From Methanobacterium sp. UBA279 (GTDB taxonomy: Archaea; Methanobacteriota; Methanobacteria; Methanobacteriales; Methanobacteriaceae): DNA of 16,944 nucleotides. The stretch is taken from assembly GCA_002502855.1 (NCBI GenBank), contig DAQK01000049.1, positions 1 through 16,944 of the forward strand, read 5' to 3'. Positions 7,004 to 13,792 of the stretch are shown piece after piece (position 1 is the first letter of the stretch; each line of letters begins with the position of its first letter). Under the pieces are notes generated by a model. That model was not told the DNA's origin, searched no databases, and saw only the letters and a program-made list of their open reading frames with translations. Position numbers and translations under genes: made by a program.

Positions 7004-8074
7004 TTGAAAGGATTAGCAATGTTAAAAATAGGAGAAATTGGATGGATAGAAAAAGATAGGCCCGCATGTGGCCCAAGAGATGCTATCGTTAGACCAATAG
7101 CTTTAGCACCCTGTACATCAGATGTGCACACCATCTGGGAAGGGGCGATAGGCGATCGACACAACATGATCCTGGGGCATGAAGCTATAGGTATAGTAGA
7201 TGAAGTAGGAAATGAAGTTAAAGACTTCAAACCAGGTGATAGGGTAATTGTACCAGCTATCACTCCAGACTGGGATTCTGAAGCCGTACAACGTGGTTTC
7301 CCGTCACAAAGTGGTGGGGCCCTAGGTGGCTGGAAATTCTCCAACTTCAAAGACGGTGTGTTCGCTGAATATTTCCACGTAAACCTGGCAGACAACAACC
7401 TGGCCCTTTTACCAGAAGGCATGTCACTGGAAGCAGCTGTGATGATTCCAGATATGCTAAGTACTGGTTTCATGGGTGCAGAAAACGCCGCCATAGAAAT
7501 AGGATCCACCGTAGCTGTTTTAGGTATCGGAGCAGTTGGTCTATGTGGTGTCGCCGGTGCAAGACTACGAGGTGCCGGAAGAATATTTGCAGTAGGTACC
7601 AGACCAAAGAGTGTCGAAGTAGCTAAAAAGTACGGCGCCACAGACATAATCAGCTATAAAGAAGGAAGTACAGTAGACCAAATCCTAGAAAAAACCGATG
7701 GAGCAGGTGTAGACGCTGTAATTATCTCTGGAGGAGGTCCAGACATCATAATTGATGCAGTAAACATAGCTAAACCAGGGGCTAAAATCTCAAACAACAA
7801 CTACTACGGATCAGGACTCGGTGAAGAAGACACCCTGCCAATCTGCCGTGTAGGATGGGGATTCGGTATGGCCCAAAAAGATATAGTAACCGGCCTGTGT
7901 CCAGGTGGAAGAGTTAGAATGGAACGACTGGCAGATATCGTAACATACGGTCGTATGGATCCATCACTCATGGCAACCCATGTCTACAAAGGCTGGGACA
8001 AACTGGAAGAAGCTTTACTCCTCATGAGAGAAAAACCCAGAGACTTAATCAAGCCAGTAGTCCTTCTAGAATAA
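7004..8074 (+). CDS. NADP-dependent secondary alcohol dehydrogenase (zinc type)
   Basis: A 356-residue medium-chain dehydrogenase that interconverts secondary alcohols such as 2-propanol and ketones. It resembles the Thermoanaerobacter brockii enzyme along its whole length, and the key residues fall on the same numbers: zinc ligands Cys37, His59, Asp150 with Glu60; Rossmann GIGAVG at 174-179; and Gly198-Thr199-Arg200 plus Tyr218, which in that enzyme bind the 2'-phosphate of NADP. NADP use is therefore strongly supported. The start is TTG at 7004, giving MKGLAML like the family, preceded by GAGGTGAT at 6992-6999; the GTG at 6995 lies inside that ribosome binding site. The gene for F420H2:NADP oxidoreductase follows 47 bp downstream, so NADPH from alcohol can feed F420. 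A TetR-type operator lies in the promoter. Confidence 0.96.
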   Translation: MKGLAMLKIGEIGWIEKDRPACGPRDAIVRPIALAPCTSDVHTIWEGAIGDRHNMILGHEAIGIVDEVGNEVKDFKPGDRVIVPAITPDWDSEAVQRGFPSQSGGALGGWKFSNFKDGVFAEYFHVNLADNNLALLPEGMSLEAAVMIPDMLSTGFMGAENAAIEIGSTVAVLGIGAVGLCGVAGARLRGAGRIFAVGTRPKSVEVAKKYGATDIISYKEGSTVDQILEKTDGAGVDAVIISGGGPDIIIDAVNIAKPGAKISNNNYYGSGLGEEDTLPICRVGWGFGMAQKDIVTGLCPGGRVRMERLADIVTYGRMDPSLMATHVYKGWDKLEEALLLMREKPRDLIKPVVLLE

Positions 8075-8121
8075 TTTAATTTATTCCTTATTTCTTTTTT
8101 TAAATTAAAGGAGTGATGAAA

Positions 8122-8808
8122 ATGAAGATTGCAATAATAGGAGGAACTGGTGGCCAGGGTTTAGGGATCGCCATACGATTTGTCCAGATTGGAGAAGATG
8201 TTATAATCGGTTCCAGGACCATGGAAAAGGCCCAGGCAGCAGTGGATAAAATCAAAGAATTACTGGAAAAAGAGGAAATACCAAACCTTAAAGCAGCAGA
8301 AAACCCTGATGCTGCAAAAGAAGCCGATGTACTGGTTTTAACCGTCCCGCTGGCAGCTCAAAGGGCAACTCTTTTATCCATCAGGGAAGGTGCAGCCGGG
8401 AAAATATTGATGGACGCCACCGGACCACTCGAAACGGCAATTGGAGGTTTACCAACCCGATGTTTATACCTGCCGGAGGGAGCAGCTTCAGAAAGAGCAC
8501 AGAAGATCCTACCTGAGACCAAAGTTATATGTGCCTTTAACAACATAAGCAGCGGAGCTTTAATGAACTTCAACGAACCCATAGACTGTGATTGCCTCAT
8601 ATCAGGTGATGATCTGGAATCAAAAGTAACAGCCGCCAAATTAATCGATAAAATCCCCGGAGTACAGGTCGTTGACTGCGGACCCTTAGAAAGAGCACAG
8701 ATCATAGAAAAAATCACCCCCTTGCTCATTGGACTGAACATCAAAAAGACCTGTAAAGATGGTGGAATCCGAATAACCGGTTTAGACCCAGAATACAAAA
8801 TATACTAA
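8122..8808 (+). CDS. fno: F420H2:NADP oxidoreductase (NADPH-dependent F420 reductase)
   Basis: A 228-residue soluble enzyme transferring hydride between NADPH and coenzyme F420. The N-terminal Rossmann motif GGTGGQGLG (residues 7-15) and the GSRTMEKA segment (Ser31-Arg32, contacts for the NADP 2'-phosphate) are diagnostic, as are LTVPLAAQ, DATGPL and the AFNNISSGAL region. It follows the NADP-dependent alcohol dehydrogenase by 47 bp with no terminator between, so the two are probably one transcript: oxidation of secondary alcohols yields NADPH, which this enzyme passes to F420 for methanogenesis. The ATG at 8122 is chosen because the GGAG at 8110-8113 is 8 bases upstream; the GTG (8113) and ATG (8116) further up overlap or crowd the ribosome binding site. 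In other methanogens the enzyme also runs in reverse to make NADPH for biosynthesis. Confidence 0.96.
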   Translation: MKIAIIGGTGGQGLGIAIRFVQIGEDVIIGSRTMEKAQAAVDKIKELLEKEEIPNLKAAENPDAAKEADVLVLTVPLAAQRATLLSIREGAAGKILMDATGPLETAIGGLPTRCLYLPEGAASERAQKILPETKVICAFNNISSGALMNFNEPIDCDCLISGDDLESKVTAAKLIDKIPGVQVVDCGPLERAQIIEKITPLLIGLNIKKTCKDGGIRITGLDPEYKIY

Positions 8809-8845
8809 ACTAAATCTCAGTTTTTCCCTACTTTCTGAGAGTTAG

Positions 8846-8955
8846 TTGGTATGGGTGGGATCACAGCCCTTTGCTGGAAGAGGGTGTTGGTTATCGTAGG
8901 GCATCTGTATTAAACTTTTTGCTCAAAAATCTCCCCGGATGCCCTATTTTTTTTT
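8846..8955 (+). ncRNA. Candidate structured non-coding RNA or leader (downstream of fno)
   Basis: A GC-richer, non-coding stretch with several helices. A 6-bp stem CCCTTT/AGAGGG (8867-8872 with 8879-8884) carries a GCTGGA loop. A perfect 9-bp stem TAGGGCATC/GATGCCCTA (8897-8905 with 8938-8946) encloses a TTTTT-GCTC-AAAAA hairpin (8916-8929) and is followed by nine T (8947-8955). A separate TCTCAG/CTGAGA stem (8815-8820 with 8835-8840) directly follows the fno stop and may be a terminator. The element ends about 70 bp before the aspartate-dehydrogenase-like gene, so it could be a riboswitch-like leader, a small RNA with its own terminator, or an elaborate terminator. I do not recognise it as a known class. 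Confidence 0.4.
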
Positions 8956-9023
8956 AAATATTCAATAGGGGATGATTTAATGATGGCTTCTGATAATAAA
9001 AATAGCTTCTGAAATACAGGCTG

Positions 9024-9917
9024 ATGAAAATGAATAGAAGTGTGGGCTACAAACTACTGGAGAGAAATGAAAACCTGCTTTCTCAAGTGGAAAGTTCAGA
9101 TCATGGGGATCGCAAGTATGATGCCCAGGTAATTGGAATCATCGGCTGTGGTGCTATAACTAAGATAATCACCGATTTTCAAAAAGAAGGAAACCTTGAT
9201 GCTGATTTAAAATATTTCCAGGACCCGGATGCAGGTAAAGCACAAAATTTAGCTTTCCAAGCAGATGGAATGTTTGTCCAGGATGTTAGTGATATGCTGG
9301 ATGAGGTGGATCTGGTAATTGAAGCAGCATCTACCCGAATAGCAGTAGAAATCATTCCACAAATCCTTAGAAAGGGAAAAGATATTATTGTAACCAGCAT
9401 TGACGCTTTTTTGGATTTAGAGTTCAAAAACCAGGTGAAGAGTATAGCTTTTGAAAATAACTGCAAGATATACGCTCCTTCTGGAGATATAACTGGTTTA
9501 GATGGTGTAAAAGCTGCTTCTATTGGCGAAATCACCGGTATAAATCTGTTAATCTGGAATTCTCCTGATGCATTGGGAATATCATCCTGTGAGGGGTCAC
9601 TGGGAATAGCAACAGATGAAGAGATACTATTATTCGAAGGCAAAGCCCAATATGCTGTGGGTAAATTCCCCATAAACCTGAACATAGCTGCGGCTTTAAG
9701 TATTATCACTGATAGAGAAGTGGATTTAAAGATCATAGCCGATCCCAGGGCTAACCACAGTTACCATGAGATTAAAGTGACTGGGGATTTTGGCGAACTT
9801 GAAACAATCACCCAGAATACTAATTGGGCCACAGATACAAAAACAAGTGTATTAACTGCTTATTCTGTGATTAAACTGCTTGAAAATATAAACAACAACA
9901 TTAAGATTGGAACCTGA
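9024..9917 (+). CDS. Aspartate-dehydrogenase-like NAD(P)-binding protein (NadX family, divergent)
   Basis: A 297-residue protein. After a 35-residue N-terminal extension of no recognisable kind comes the Rossmann motif GIIGCGAI (38-45). The middle matches L-aspartate dehydrogenase: VIEAAS, PSGDITGLDGVKAA (152-165, usually SGAI.GLD), FEGKAQYAVGKFPINLNIAAAL (204-225), ADP and HEI with the presumed catalytic His248, and a KTS near the end. The family oxidises aspartate to iminoaspartate for NAD synthesis in many archaea. Here the usual Lys-Pro-Pro segment reads WNSPDAL and the NPKTS block reads TDTKTS, so substrate specificity may differ. The ribosome-binding site is weak (GGCTGAT); ATG at 9030 is equally possible. 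It follows the NADP/F420 enzymes on the same strand but after a structured gap, so co-transcription is uncertain. Confidence 0.75.
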   Translation: MKMNRSVGYKLLERNENLLSQVESSDHGDRKYDAQVIGIIGCGAITKIITDFQKEGNLDADLKYFQDPDAGKAQNLAFQADGMFVQDVSDMLDEVDLVIEAASTRIAVEIIPQILRKGKDIIVTSIDAFLDLEFKNQVKSIAFENNCKIYAPSGDITGLDGVKAASIGEITGINLLIWNSPDALGISSCEGSLGIATDEEILLFEGKAQYAVGKFPINLNIAAALSIITDREVDLKIIADPRANHSYHEIKVTGDFGELETITQNTNWATDTKTSVLTAYSVIKLLENINNNIKIGT

Positions 9918-10183
9918 ACCTTTCCACTTTCATCACTACTAATTTTCGTGTTTTTATTATTTTAACATATCCGTAGTCTTGAAAAATGAGTTTATATATT
10001 GATACATGAAAAGTGACTTTAATTCAAAAGATTTTTTTAATTAAATCGGGTAATACCCAAATAGAAGAGTAATCCAAGGAAATGACCTTTCAACCACACT
10101 CCTCGAAAACAGAGAAATTTAAATCAACAATCGATAGGAGATAGACATGGACACATTAAATGTTATAGTAAGAGGTGATAGAC
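9918..10183. other. Intergenic region with promoter-like elements and a 14-codon frame
   Basis: No substantial gene. A TATA-like GTTTATATATT lies near 9990-10000 and another AT-rich block near 10111-10123. A tiny frame at 10147-10191 (14 codons, GGAG before its ATG) overlaps the start of the downstream pseudogene. The decamer GATAGACATG occurs at both starts (10140-10149 and 10177-10186). Confidence 0.5.
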
Positions 10184-10583
10184 ATGCTTGAAATGTTCAA
10201 TGCAAAATTAATTGCAGTGATAGGTGCTCATAGACAAAGGGTAAAATCGGATATGATATAATGATATCCCTTCTGAAGTATTATGGAGGAGATATTGTCC
10301 CGGTTAATCCCAAAAATGAAACCATATTTAGAATTCCCGCTTATAACTCAATAAAAGAATATGGACTGTAGATCTCGCAGTTATAGTCATACCAGCCCTG
10401 GAAGGAGCACGTGGAGATAAAGCGAGTGATATTGGATTCATTGCAGATACAATACTTCGAGTTTCACAGCTGGTAACAGACTTCCCTGAAATCAATGAAT
10501 TTGAAATAAACCCATTAATGGTTTTCGAAGAAGGAGAAGGGGCATTAGCCGTTGATATGAGGTTGATATTGAAAGAAGATTAA
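10184..10583 (+). pseudogene. Remnant of ADP-forming acyl-CoA (acetyl-CoA) synthetase
   Basis: Three consecutive reading frames together spell both ends of this ligase. Frame one from ATG 10184 (preceded by GAGGTGAT) gives MLEMFNAKLIAVIGA and stops at 10261. Frame two from about 10240 continues the CoA-binding domain: GKIGYDIM, GGDIVPVNPKNETIF, stopping at 10371. Frame three from about 10368 gives VDLAVIVIPA and then jumps, in frame, to LEGARGDKASDIGFIADTIL, FEINPLMVFEEGEGALAVD and the stop at 10581-10583, which is the C-terminal end of the ATP-grasp part. So two frameshifts and an internal deletion at about 10395-10400 remove most of a protein normally near 700 residues. The intact enzyme makes ATP plus acid from an acyl-CoA, or the reverse. 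The intact ribosome binding site and promoter-like sequence suggest recent decay. Confidence 0.88.
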
Positions 10584-10655
10584 ATCCTCCTTGAATTTCA
10601 GTGCAAAAAGGTAAAAAATAAGGGATAACATAAATAACAAATAGAAAAATCCTAG

Positions 10656-11315
10656 ATGGATATATATGAAATTTTTAAGGGGGGGAAGTATATTCAGACC
10701 GAAAAGAATTACTGTAAGGTTGCTGGAATTTTATTATCAGTGGGTTGTATACAATTTTTACTGGCTGTAAATTTTGCCCAGACACAGTTTCCAGGCTACA
10801 GTTCCACAAAAGACACGCTAAGCACCCTTGGAGGTTCTGTACCTCTTGTGGAACCATCGGCCATGGTCTTCAACCTCAGCGTGATGATATTTGGGATATT
10901 AATCCTTATAGCCGCTTATTTAATCCTTAAAAGCGGAGGTGCCCGTATTTTCTCGGTATTGCTTGCCATTTCTGCTGCAGGTGCGATAGGCCTGGGCTTG
11001 TTCCCCCAGTATACTGGAGATACCCATTCATTCTTCGCCCTGGTAGTCTTCCTCTTCGGTAGTCTGGCTACAATATTCAGTTACCGATTAGGCCTGAACA
11101 AACCCCTGGTTGTAATATCGTTGGTATTAGGGGTACCCGCCCTTATACTTCTTCTCTTAGTGGTTATTTTCAGGTTCGGGGGTCTCATTAATCCTCTGGA
11201 GATATATTTAGGTGTTGGTGGTAATGAGAGGTTCATAACATTCCCACCAATCTTATACCTCATTGCCCTTGGAGGCTACCTTACAAGCAAGGGGAGAGGA
11301 TTGGAGTTAAAATAA
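10656..11315 (+). CDS. DUF998-family integral membrane protein
   Basis: A 219-residue protein with about six hydrophobic segments (near 23-42, 70-92, 97-117, 122-142, 148-170 and 195-210). The first extracytoplasmic loop with YSSTKDTLSTLGG and the LGLFPQYTGDTHSFFAL segment are typical of the DUF998 family, which has no assigned biochemical role. It has no signal peptide beyond helix 1. The ATG at 10656 lacks a good ribosome-binding sequence, and a run of seven G follows at 10679-10685 inside the coding region, a spot prone to length error; the reading frame continues through it correctly into the first helix. It stands alone between the synthetase remnant and the convergent rubrerythrin gene. 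Confidence 0.8.
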   Translation: MDIYEIFKGGKYIQTEKNYCKVAGILLSVGCIQFLLAVNFAQTQFPGYSSTKDTLSTLGGSVPLVEPSAMVFNLSVMIFGILILIAAYLILKSGGARIFSVLLAISAAGAIGLGLFPQYTGDTHSFFALVVFLFGSLATIFSYRLGLNKPLVVISLVLGVPALILLLLVVIFRFGGLINPLEIYLGVGGNERFITFPPILYLIALGGYLTSKGRGLELK

Positions 11316-11363
11316 GTGGATGAATTAAATTGAATTAAATCTTGATTAAAAAGGATTATAATA

Positions 11364-11399
11364 AAAAAAGAAATGGTTGAAGAGTGTTTAGAACTCTTC
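11364..11399 (-). terminator. Terminator hairpin at the end of the rubrerythrin gene
   Basis: A perfect 7-bp stem GAAGAGT/ACTCTTC (11379-11385 with 11393-11399) encloses the rubrerythrin stop codon. On the minus strand a T7 tract follows (complement of 11363-11369). Confidence 0.55.
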
Positions 11400-11972
11400 G
11401 CATAGAATTTCGAAATATTCTGTGGGGTGATCACAGGAGGGACATTTTTCTGGAGGTTCTGTTCCTTCATGTATGTATCCGCATTTCCTGCAGACCCATT
11501 TAACTGGACTGTCTTTTTTGAAAACCGTGCCAGCTTCCACTTCTTTTAAGATCCTGGTGAATCTTTCTTCATGGTGTTCTTCTACACGGCCAATGGCTCT
11601 TAATCTCTCTGCGATATCCTCATATCCTTCTTCTTCTGCCGCATCTGCAAATTCTGGGTACATTTGGGTATTTTCGTAGTGTTCGCCTTCTATTGAAGCT
11701 TTAAGGTTGTCAACTGTGTCTCCCAGGATGGTGGGGGCGTCTGCTTCCACCGTGATCTCACTCAGGTCTTCATCTGCTTCTTCCTTGAGGCCGTTAATCA
11801 TCCGCATTGCCCATTTAGCATGCTCTCTTTCATTTTCTGCAGAGTTCAGGAAGATTTCTGAAAGCTGTTCATATCCTTCCTTTTTTGCAACCTTGGCATA
11901 AAGGGTATATCTATTTCGGGCTTGACTTTCACCTATAAAAGCTTTGGCTAAATTTTCTACTGTTTTCTTCAT
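11388..11972 (-). CDS. Rubrerythrin (diiron peroxidase with C-terminal rubredoxin domain)
   Basis: A 194-residue protein that reduces hydrogen peroxide in anaerobes. Residues 1-140 form the four-helix diiron domain with ESQARNRY and ENEREHAKW as metal-ligand helices, repeated later as EGEHYENT and VEEHHEERF. The last 36 residues are a rubredoxin-type Fe(Cys)4 centre: Cys161-x2-Cys164 and Cys177-x2-Cys180. The frame is open to 12005, but Met at 11972 is the family N-terminus (MKKTVENLAKAF) and a TATA box at about 11986-11996 predicts transcription starting close to it, so the upstream 11 codons are not translated. The ATP-cone gene lies 63 bp upstream on the same strand. Confidence 0.96.
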   Translation of the reverse strand: MKKTVENLAKAFIGESQARNRYTLYAKVAKKEGYEQLSEIFLNSAENEREHAKWAMRMINGLKEEADEDLSEITVEADAPTILGDTVDNLKASIEGEHYENTQMYPEFADAAEEEGYEDIAERLRAIGRVEEHHEERFTRILKEVEAGTVFKKDSPVKWVCRKCGYIHEGTEPPEKCPSCDHPTEYFEILCEEF

Positions 11973-11985
11973 GGTTATGCACCAG

Positions 11986-11996
11986 TTTTTTATATG
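11986..11996 (-). promoter_or_regulatory. TATA box of the rubrerythrin gene
   Basis: Minus-strand CATATAAAAAA lies 14-24 bp before the ATG at 11972, implying a leaderless or very short-leader message. The gene therefore has its own promoter, separate from the ATP-cone gene. Confidence 0.5.
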
Positions 11997-12035
11997 GTTA
12001 AACAACTATTAATTTTTTTTACATGGTCGGCTTGA

Positions 12036-12335
12036 TCAGTGGATTTCTAAGGAGGCTTGTATTTTTTTATCAAAACTCCGCCATGATTTTGCCATGTATG
12101 GTTCGCATTTATCCAGTTCAGTTAAAAGACACGCTCTGATGGTATCGCTTTTTATATCACCACCTTTATCTAATTTTTTGTTGATATTGGCGAACACTTC
12201 ATTTATTATGTCTTCTTTCTCTTCTACACTGTAACCAGCATCTATAGCGGCTTTCTGGAGGGAACCTTTTATCTTATCTGGTTTATAGGACTCTATAAAA
12301 CCTTTTCTTTTTATAACCTTGGTCAAATCACCCAT
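12036..12335 (-). CDS. Free-standing ATP-cone domain protein
   Basis: A 99-residue protein almost entirely made of an ATP-cone: VIKRKGFIESYKPDKIKGSL at the start (basic nucleotide-binding strand-turn), a helical middle, and SDTIRACLLTELDK near the end. ATP-cones bind ATP/dATP and normally sit at the N-terminus of ribonucleotide reductases or in NrdR repressors. Here there is neither a zinc ribbon nor a catalytic domain, so it may be a regulatory subunit or a trans-acting nucleotide sensor. The ATG at 12335 is preceded by AAGAGAG and a TATATAATATAAAG promoter. It lies upstream of rubrerythrin on the same strand, but that gene has its own TATA box. Confidence 0.85.
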   Translation of the reverse strand: MGDLTKVIKRKGFIESYKPDKIKGSLQKAAIDAGYSVEEKEDIINEVFANINKKLDKGGDIKSDTIRACLLTELDKCEPYMAKSWRSFDKKIQASLEIH

Positions 12336-12404
12336 CTCTCTTTATATTATATATGTTCGAAAATTTAAAATTATTCCAGCTACTTGAAGATTCAATAAAA
12401 TAAA

Positions 12405-13172
12405 TTAAAGATGGAACGATGGTTCAGAGGCAATTGAATTTAATAGTTCATCTACTCTTTTAAGCTGTTCTTCGGCACCCGTGACCGCCAGCCAAACCGA
12501 ACCTTCCGCTCCGCTTACACCCCCGCCGGCGACTAACTGGGCCTCGGCACCGGTTAGGGTGGAAATGGCGTCTATCTCAGTGAACACATCCCCGGTGGTG
12601 GGTAATAGCCGCGGACCCTGAGCACCAGGAGCATTAAGTAATCGTGCCAGATCCTTTAGATCACCAGTTACACGTTTTTCCAGACCAACAGGATGAATTA
12701 ACCTGACACGGCGACCTACCACTGCCTGCATGGCCGCCCCAATGGTACCTCCATAAGGATCACCGATAAGAACTCCGGCTTGGCCACGTGAAACATCCAG
12801 GGCATTGGCACCCTTTAAAACTATATCCCCATCATTTAGATCATCTACCACATCGAAAATGGTAAGTCCCTTCTTCCAAACACCATTAACAATTACCACA
12901 TCGCCCGGAAATTGGGTTTCATCAGATAGCCGCCCGGTTTCGGTTAAAGGCTGTCCGGGAGGGAGCACCACACCACGGAAAAATCTTTCCCTGGAAAACC
13001 CTTCCCCTTGGTTAATGGATGATAGGATCTCCTCTGCCACGTATCCATTGGTAGTACCCGCCACGATGACCAGTGTCCTTTTTTGAATAGCCTCTTTAAT
13101 AACTTCACTTGAGGATAAGGCCCTGCCAATTAACCTTTTGCCTGCGGCGGGAGTGGTTAAGAATTGTTTCAT
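12405..13172 (-). CDS. Conserved-looking protein of unknown function
   Basis: A 255-residue soluble protein I cannot assign to a named family. It is rich in Gly and Val with alternating strand-helix pattern: VIVAGTTNGYVAEEIL (about 33-48), VVLPPGQPL, GDVVIVNGVWKKG, VLKGANALDVSRGQAGVLIGDPYGGT (about 123-148) and LIHPVGLEKRV. The AGTTNGY loop and the GANAL segment are reminiscent of sugar isomerase/CoA-transferase-like folds, but this is a weak impression. The frame is open to 13220; Met at 13172 is preferred because GGGGGAT lies 4 bases upstream and a TCTATAAAAA promoter near 13187-13196 would place the transcript start close to it. It is divergent from the GyrI-like gene. Confidence 0.7.
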   Translation of the reverse strand: MKQFLTTPAAGKRLIGRALSSSEVIKEAIQKRTLVIVAGTTNGYVAEEILSSINQGEGFSRERFFRGVVLPPGQPLTETGRLSDETQFPGDVVIVNGVWKKGLTIFDVVDDLNDGDIVLKGANALDVSRGQAGVLIGDPYGGTIGAAMQAVVGRRVRLIHPVGLEKRVTGDLKDLARLLNAPGAQGPRLLPTTGDVFTEIDAISTLTGAEAQLVAGGGVSGAEGSVWLAVTGAEEQLKRVDELLNSIASEPSFHL

Positions 13173-13263
13173 TAGTATCCCCCATGTTTTTATAGATATG
13201 ATAAAATAAAATATTAACATTTAGAAGATAAAAGTTATACTAAAAATTGAGGGAGAAATTTAA

Positions 13264-13731
13264 ATGGAGATTACCGAAAAAAGGATACCAGAAGAAAGAG
13301 TCGCTTACATTCCCTATATGGGTAGTTATTCTAAAATACCAGAGTTAATGGGAGAAGTAGCTCAGTGGCTGGCTGATAAAGGATTCAAGATGACTGGGCT
13401 GGTCTACGGGACTTACTTCAACTCTCCAGAACAGGTGATTGAAGATAAACTGCAATACGAGATCGGCTTCGGATTTGAAGGCAAGATAACCGCTATGCAG
13501 GAAGGAAAAATCGGAATTAAAGAGATACCTGAACACTCCGTACTGGCCGCCATACACAAGGGACCTTATACAGAAGTAGGACCAGTCATACACGCAGTGA
13601 TTGATTATGCAGTGGAAAATAACTATGATATCGTAGGACCCCTCAGTGAGGTCTACTTGAATGATCCTATGACAACCCCTGAGGAGGAATTGCTCACTGA
13701 AGTAAGGATACCGGTTATAAAAGTTGAATAG
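13264..13731 (+). CDS. GyrI-like small-molecule-binding (effector-binding) protein
   Basis: A 155-residue protein of the GyrI-like/AraC effector-binding fold, standing alone without a DNA-binding domain. It shows the duplicated strand-helix-strand halves: RVAYIPYMGSYSKIPELM with YGTYFNSP in the first, and HSVLAAIHKGPYTEVGPVIHAVIDYA with PLSEVYLNDP in the second, ending EVRIPVIKV. Related proteins bind hydrophobic cations or toxins, and some hydrolyse cyclopropanoid compounds; the ligand here is unknown. GAGGGAG precedes the ATG by about 9 bases. A 30-bp segment covering the C-terminus and stop codon is tandemly duplicated just downstream. Confidence 0.85.
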   Translation: MEITEKRIPEERVAYIPYMGSYSKIPELMGEVAQWLADKGFKMTGLVYGTYFNSPEQVIEDKLQYEIGFGFEGKITAMQEGKIGIKEIPEHSVLAAIHKGPYTEVGPVIHAVIDYAVENNYDIVGPLSEVYLNDPMTTPEEELLTEVRIPVIKVE

Positions 13732-13767
13732 AAGTGAATATCGGTTATAAAAATTAAATAGAAATTT
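13708..13767 (+). repeat. 30-bp tandem duplication across the stop codon of the GyrI-like gene
   Basis: 13708-13737 and 13738-13767 match at 24 of 30 positions; both contain CGGTTATAAAA and ATAGAA. The second copy, in frame, would still read ISVIKIK-stop, mirroring IPVIKVE-stop, so an extra C-terminus was duplicated behind the functional stop. Confidence 0.85.
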
Positions 13768-13770
13768 TTT

Positions 13771-13790
13771 CAATTTTTTTTAGAAAATTG
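13771..13790. terminator. Possible bidirectional terminator hairpin
   Basis: CAATTTT (13771-13777) pairs with AAAATTG (13784-13790) around a TTTTAG loop, in the short gap between the convergent GyrI-like and SepCysS genes, beside T-rich tracts on both strands. Confidence 0.45.
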
Positions 13791-13792
13791 GT

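Noticed and set aside
6985..7647. Long minus-strand open frame (220 codons) opposite the alcohol dehydrogenase
   Set aside because: Lies antisense to a clearly recognised gene with catalytic motifs; the translation is Pro/Ser/Ala-rich without family features.
8358..8798. Minus-strand open frame opposite fno
   Set aside because: Antisense to a confidently identified enzyme; no independent evidence.
8980..9032. C/D-box small RNA suggested by TGATGG, CTGA and TGATGA words, and a 10-codon frame at 8983
   Set aside because: Box spacing is wrong for a C/D guide RNA, and the short frame is in a different phase from the downstream gene with no conserved features.
9179..9736. Minus-strand open frame (185 codons) opposite the NadX-like gene
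   Set aside because: Antisense shadow of a recognisable dehydrogenase; no ribosome binding site or motif.
10679..10685. Frameshift at the G7 run in the DUF998 gene
   Set aside because: The frame reads straight through into a normal first membrane helix, so no break is needed to explain the gene.
13345..13773. Minus-strand open frame of 142 codons opposite the GyrI-like gene
   Set aside because: Aromatic-rich low-quality translation opposite a gene with clear fold motifs.
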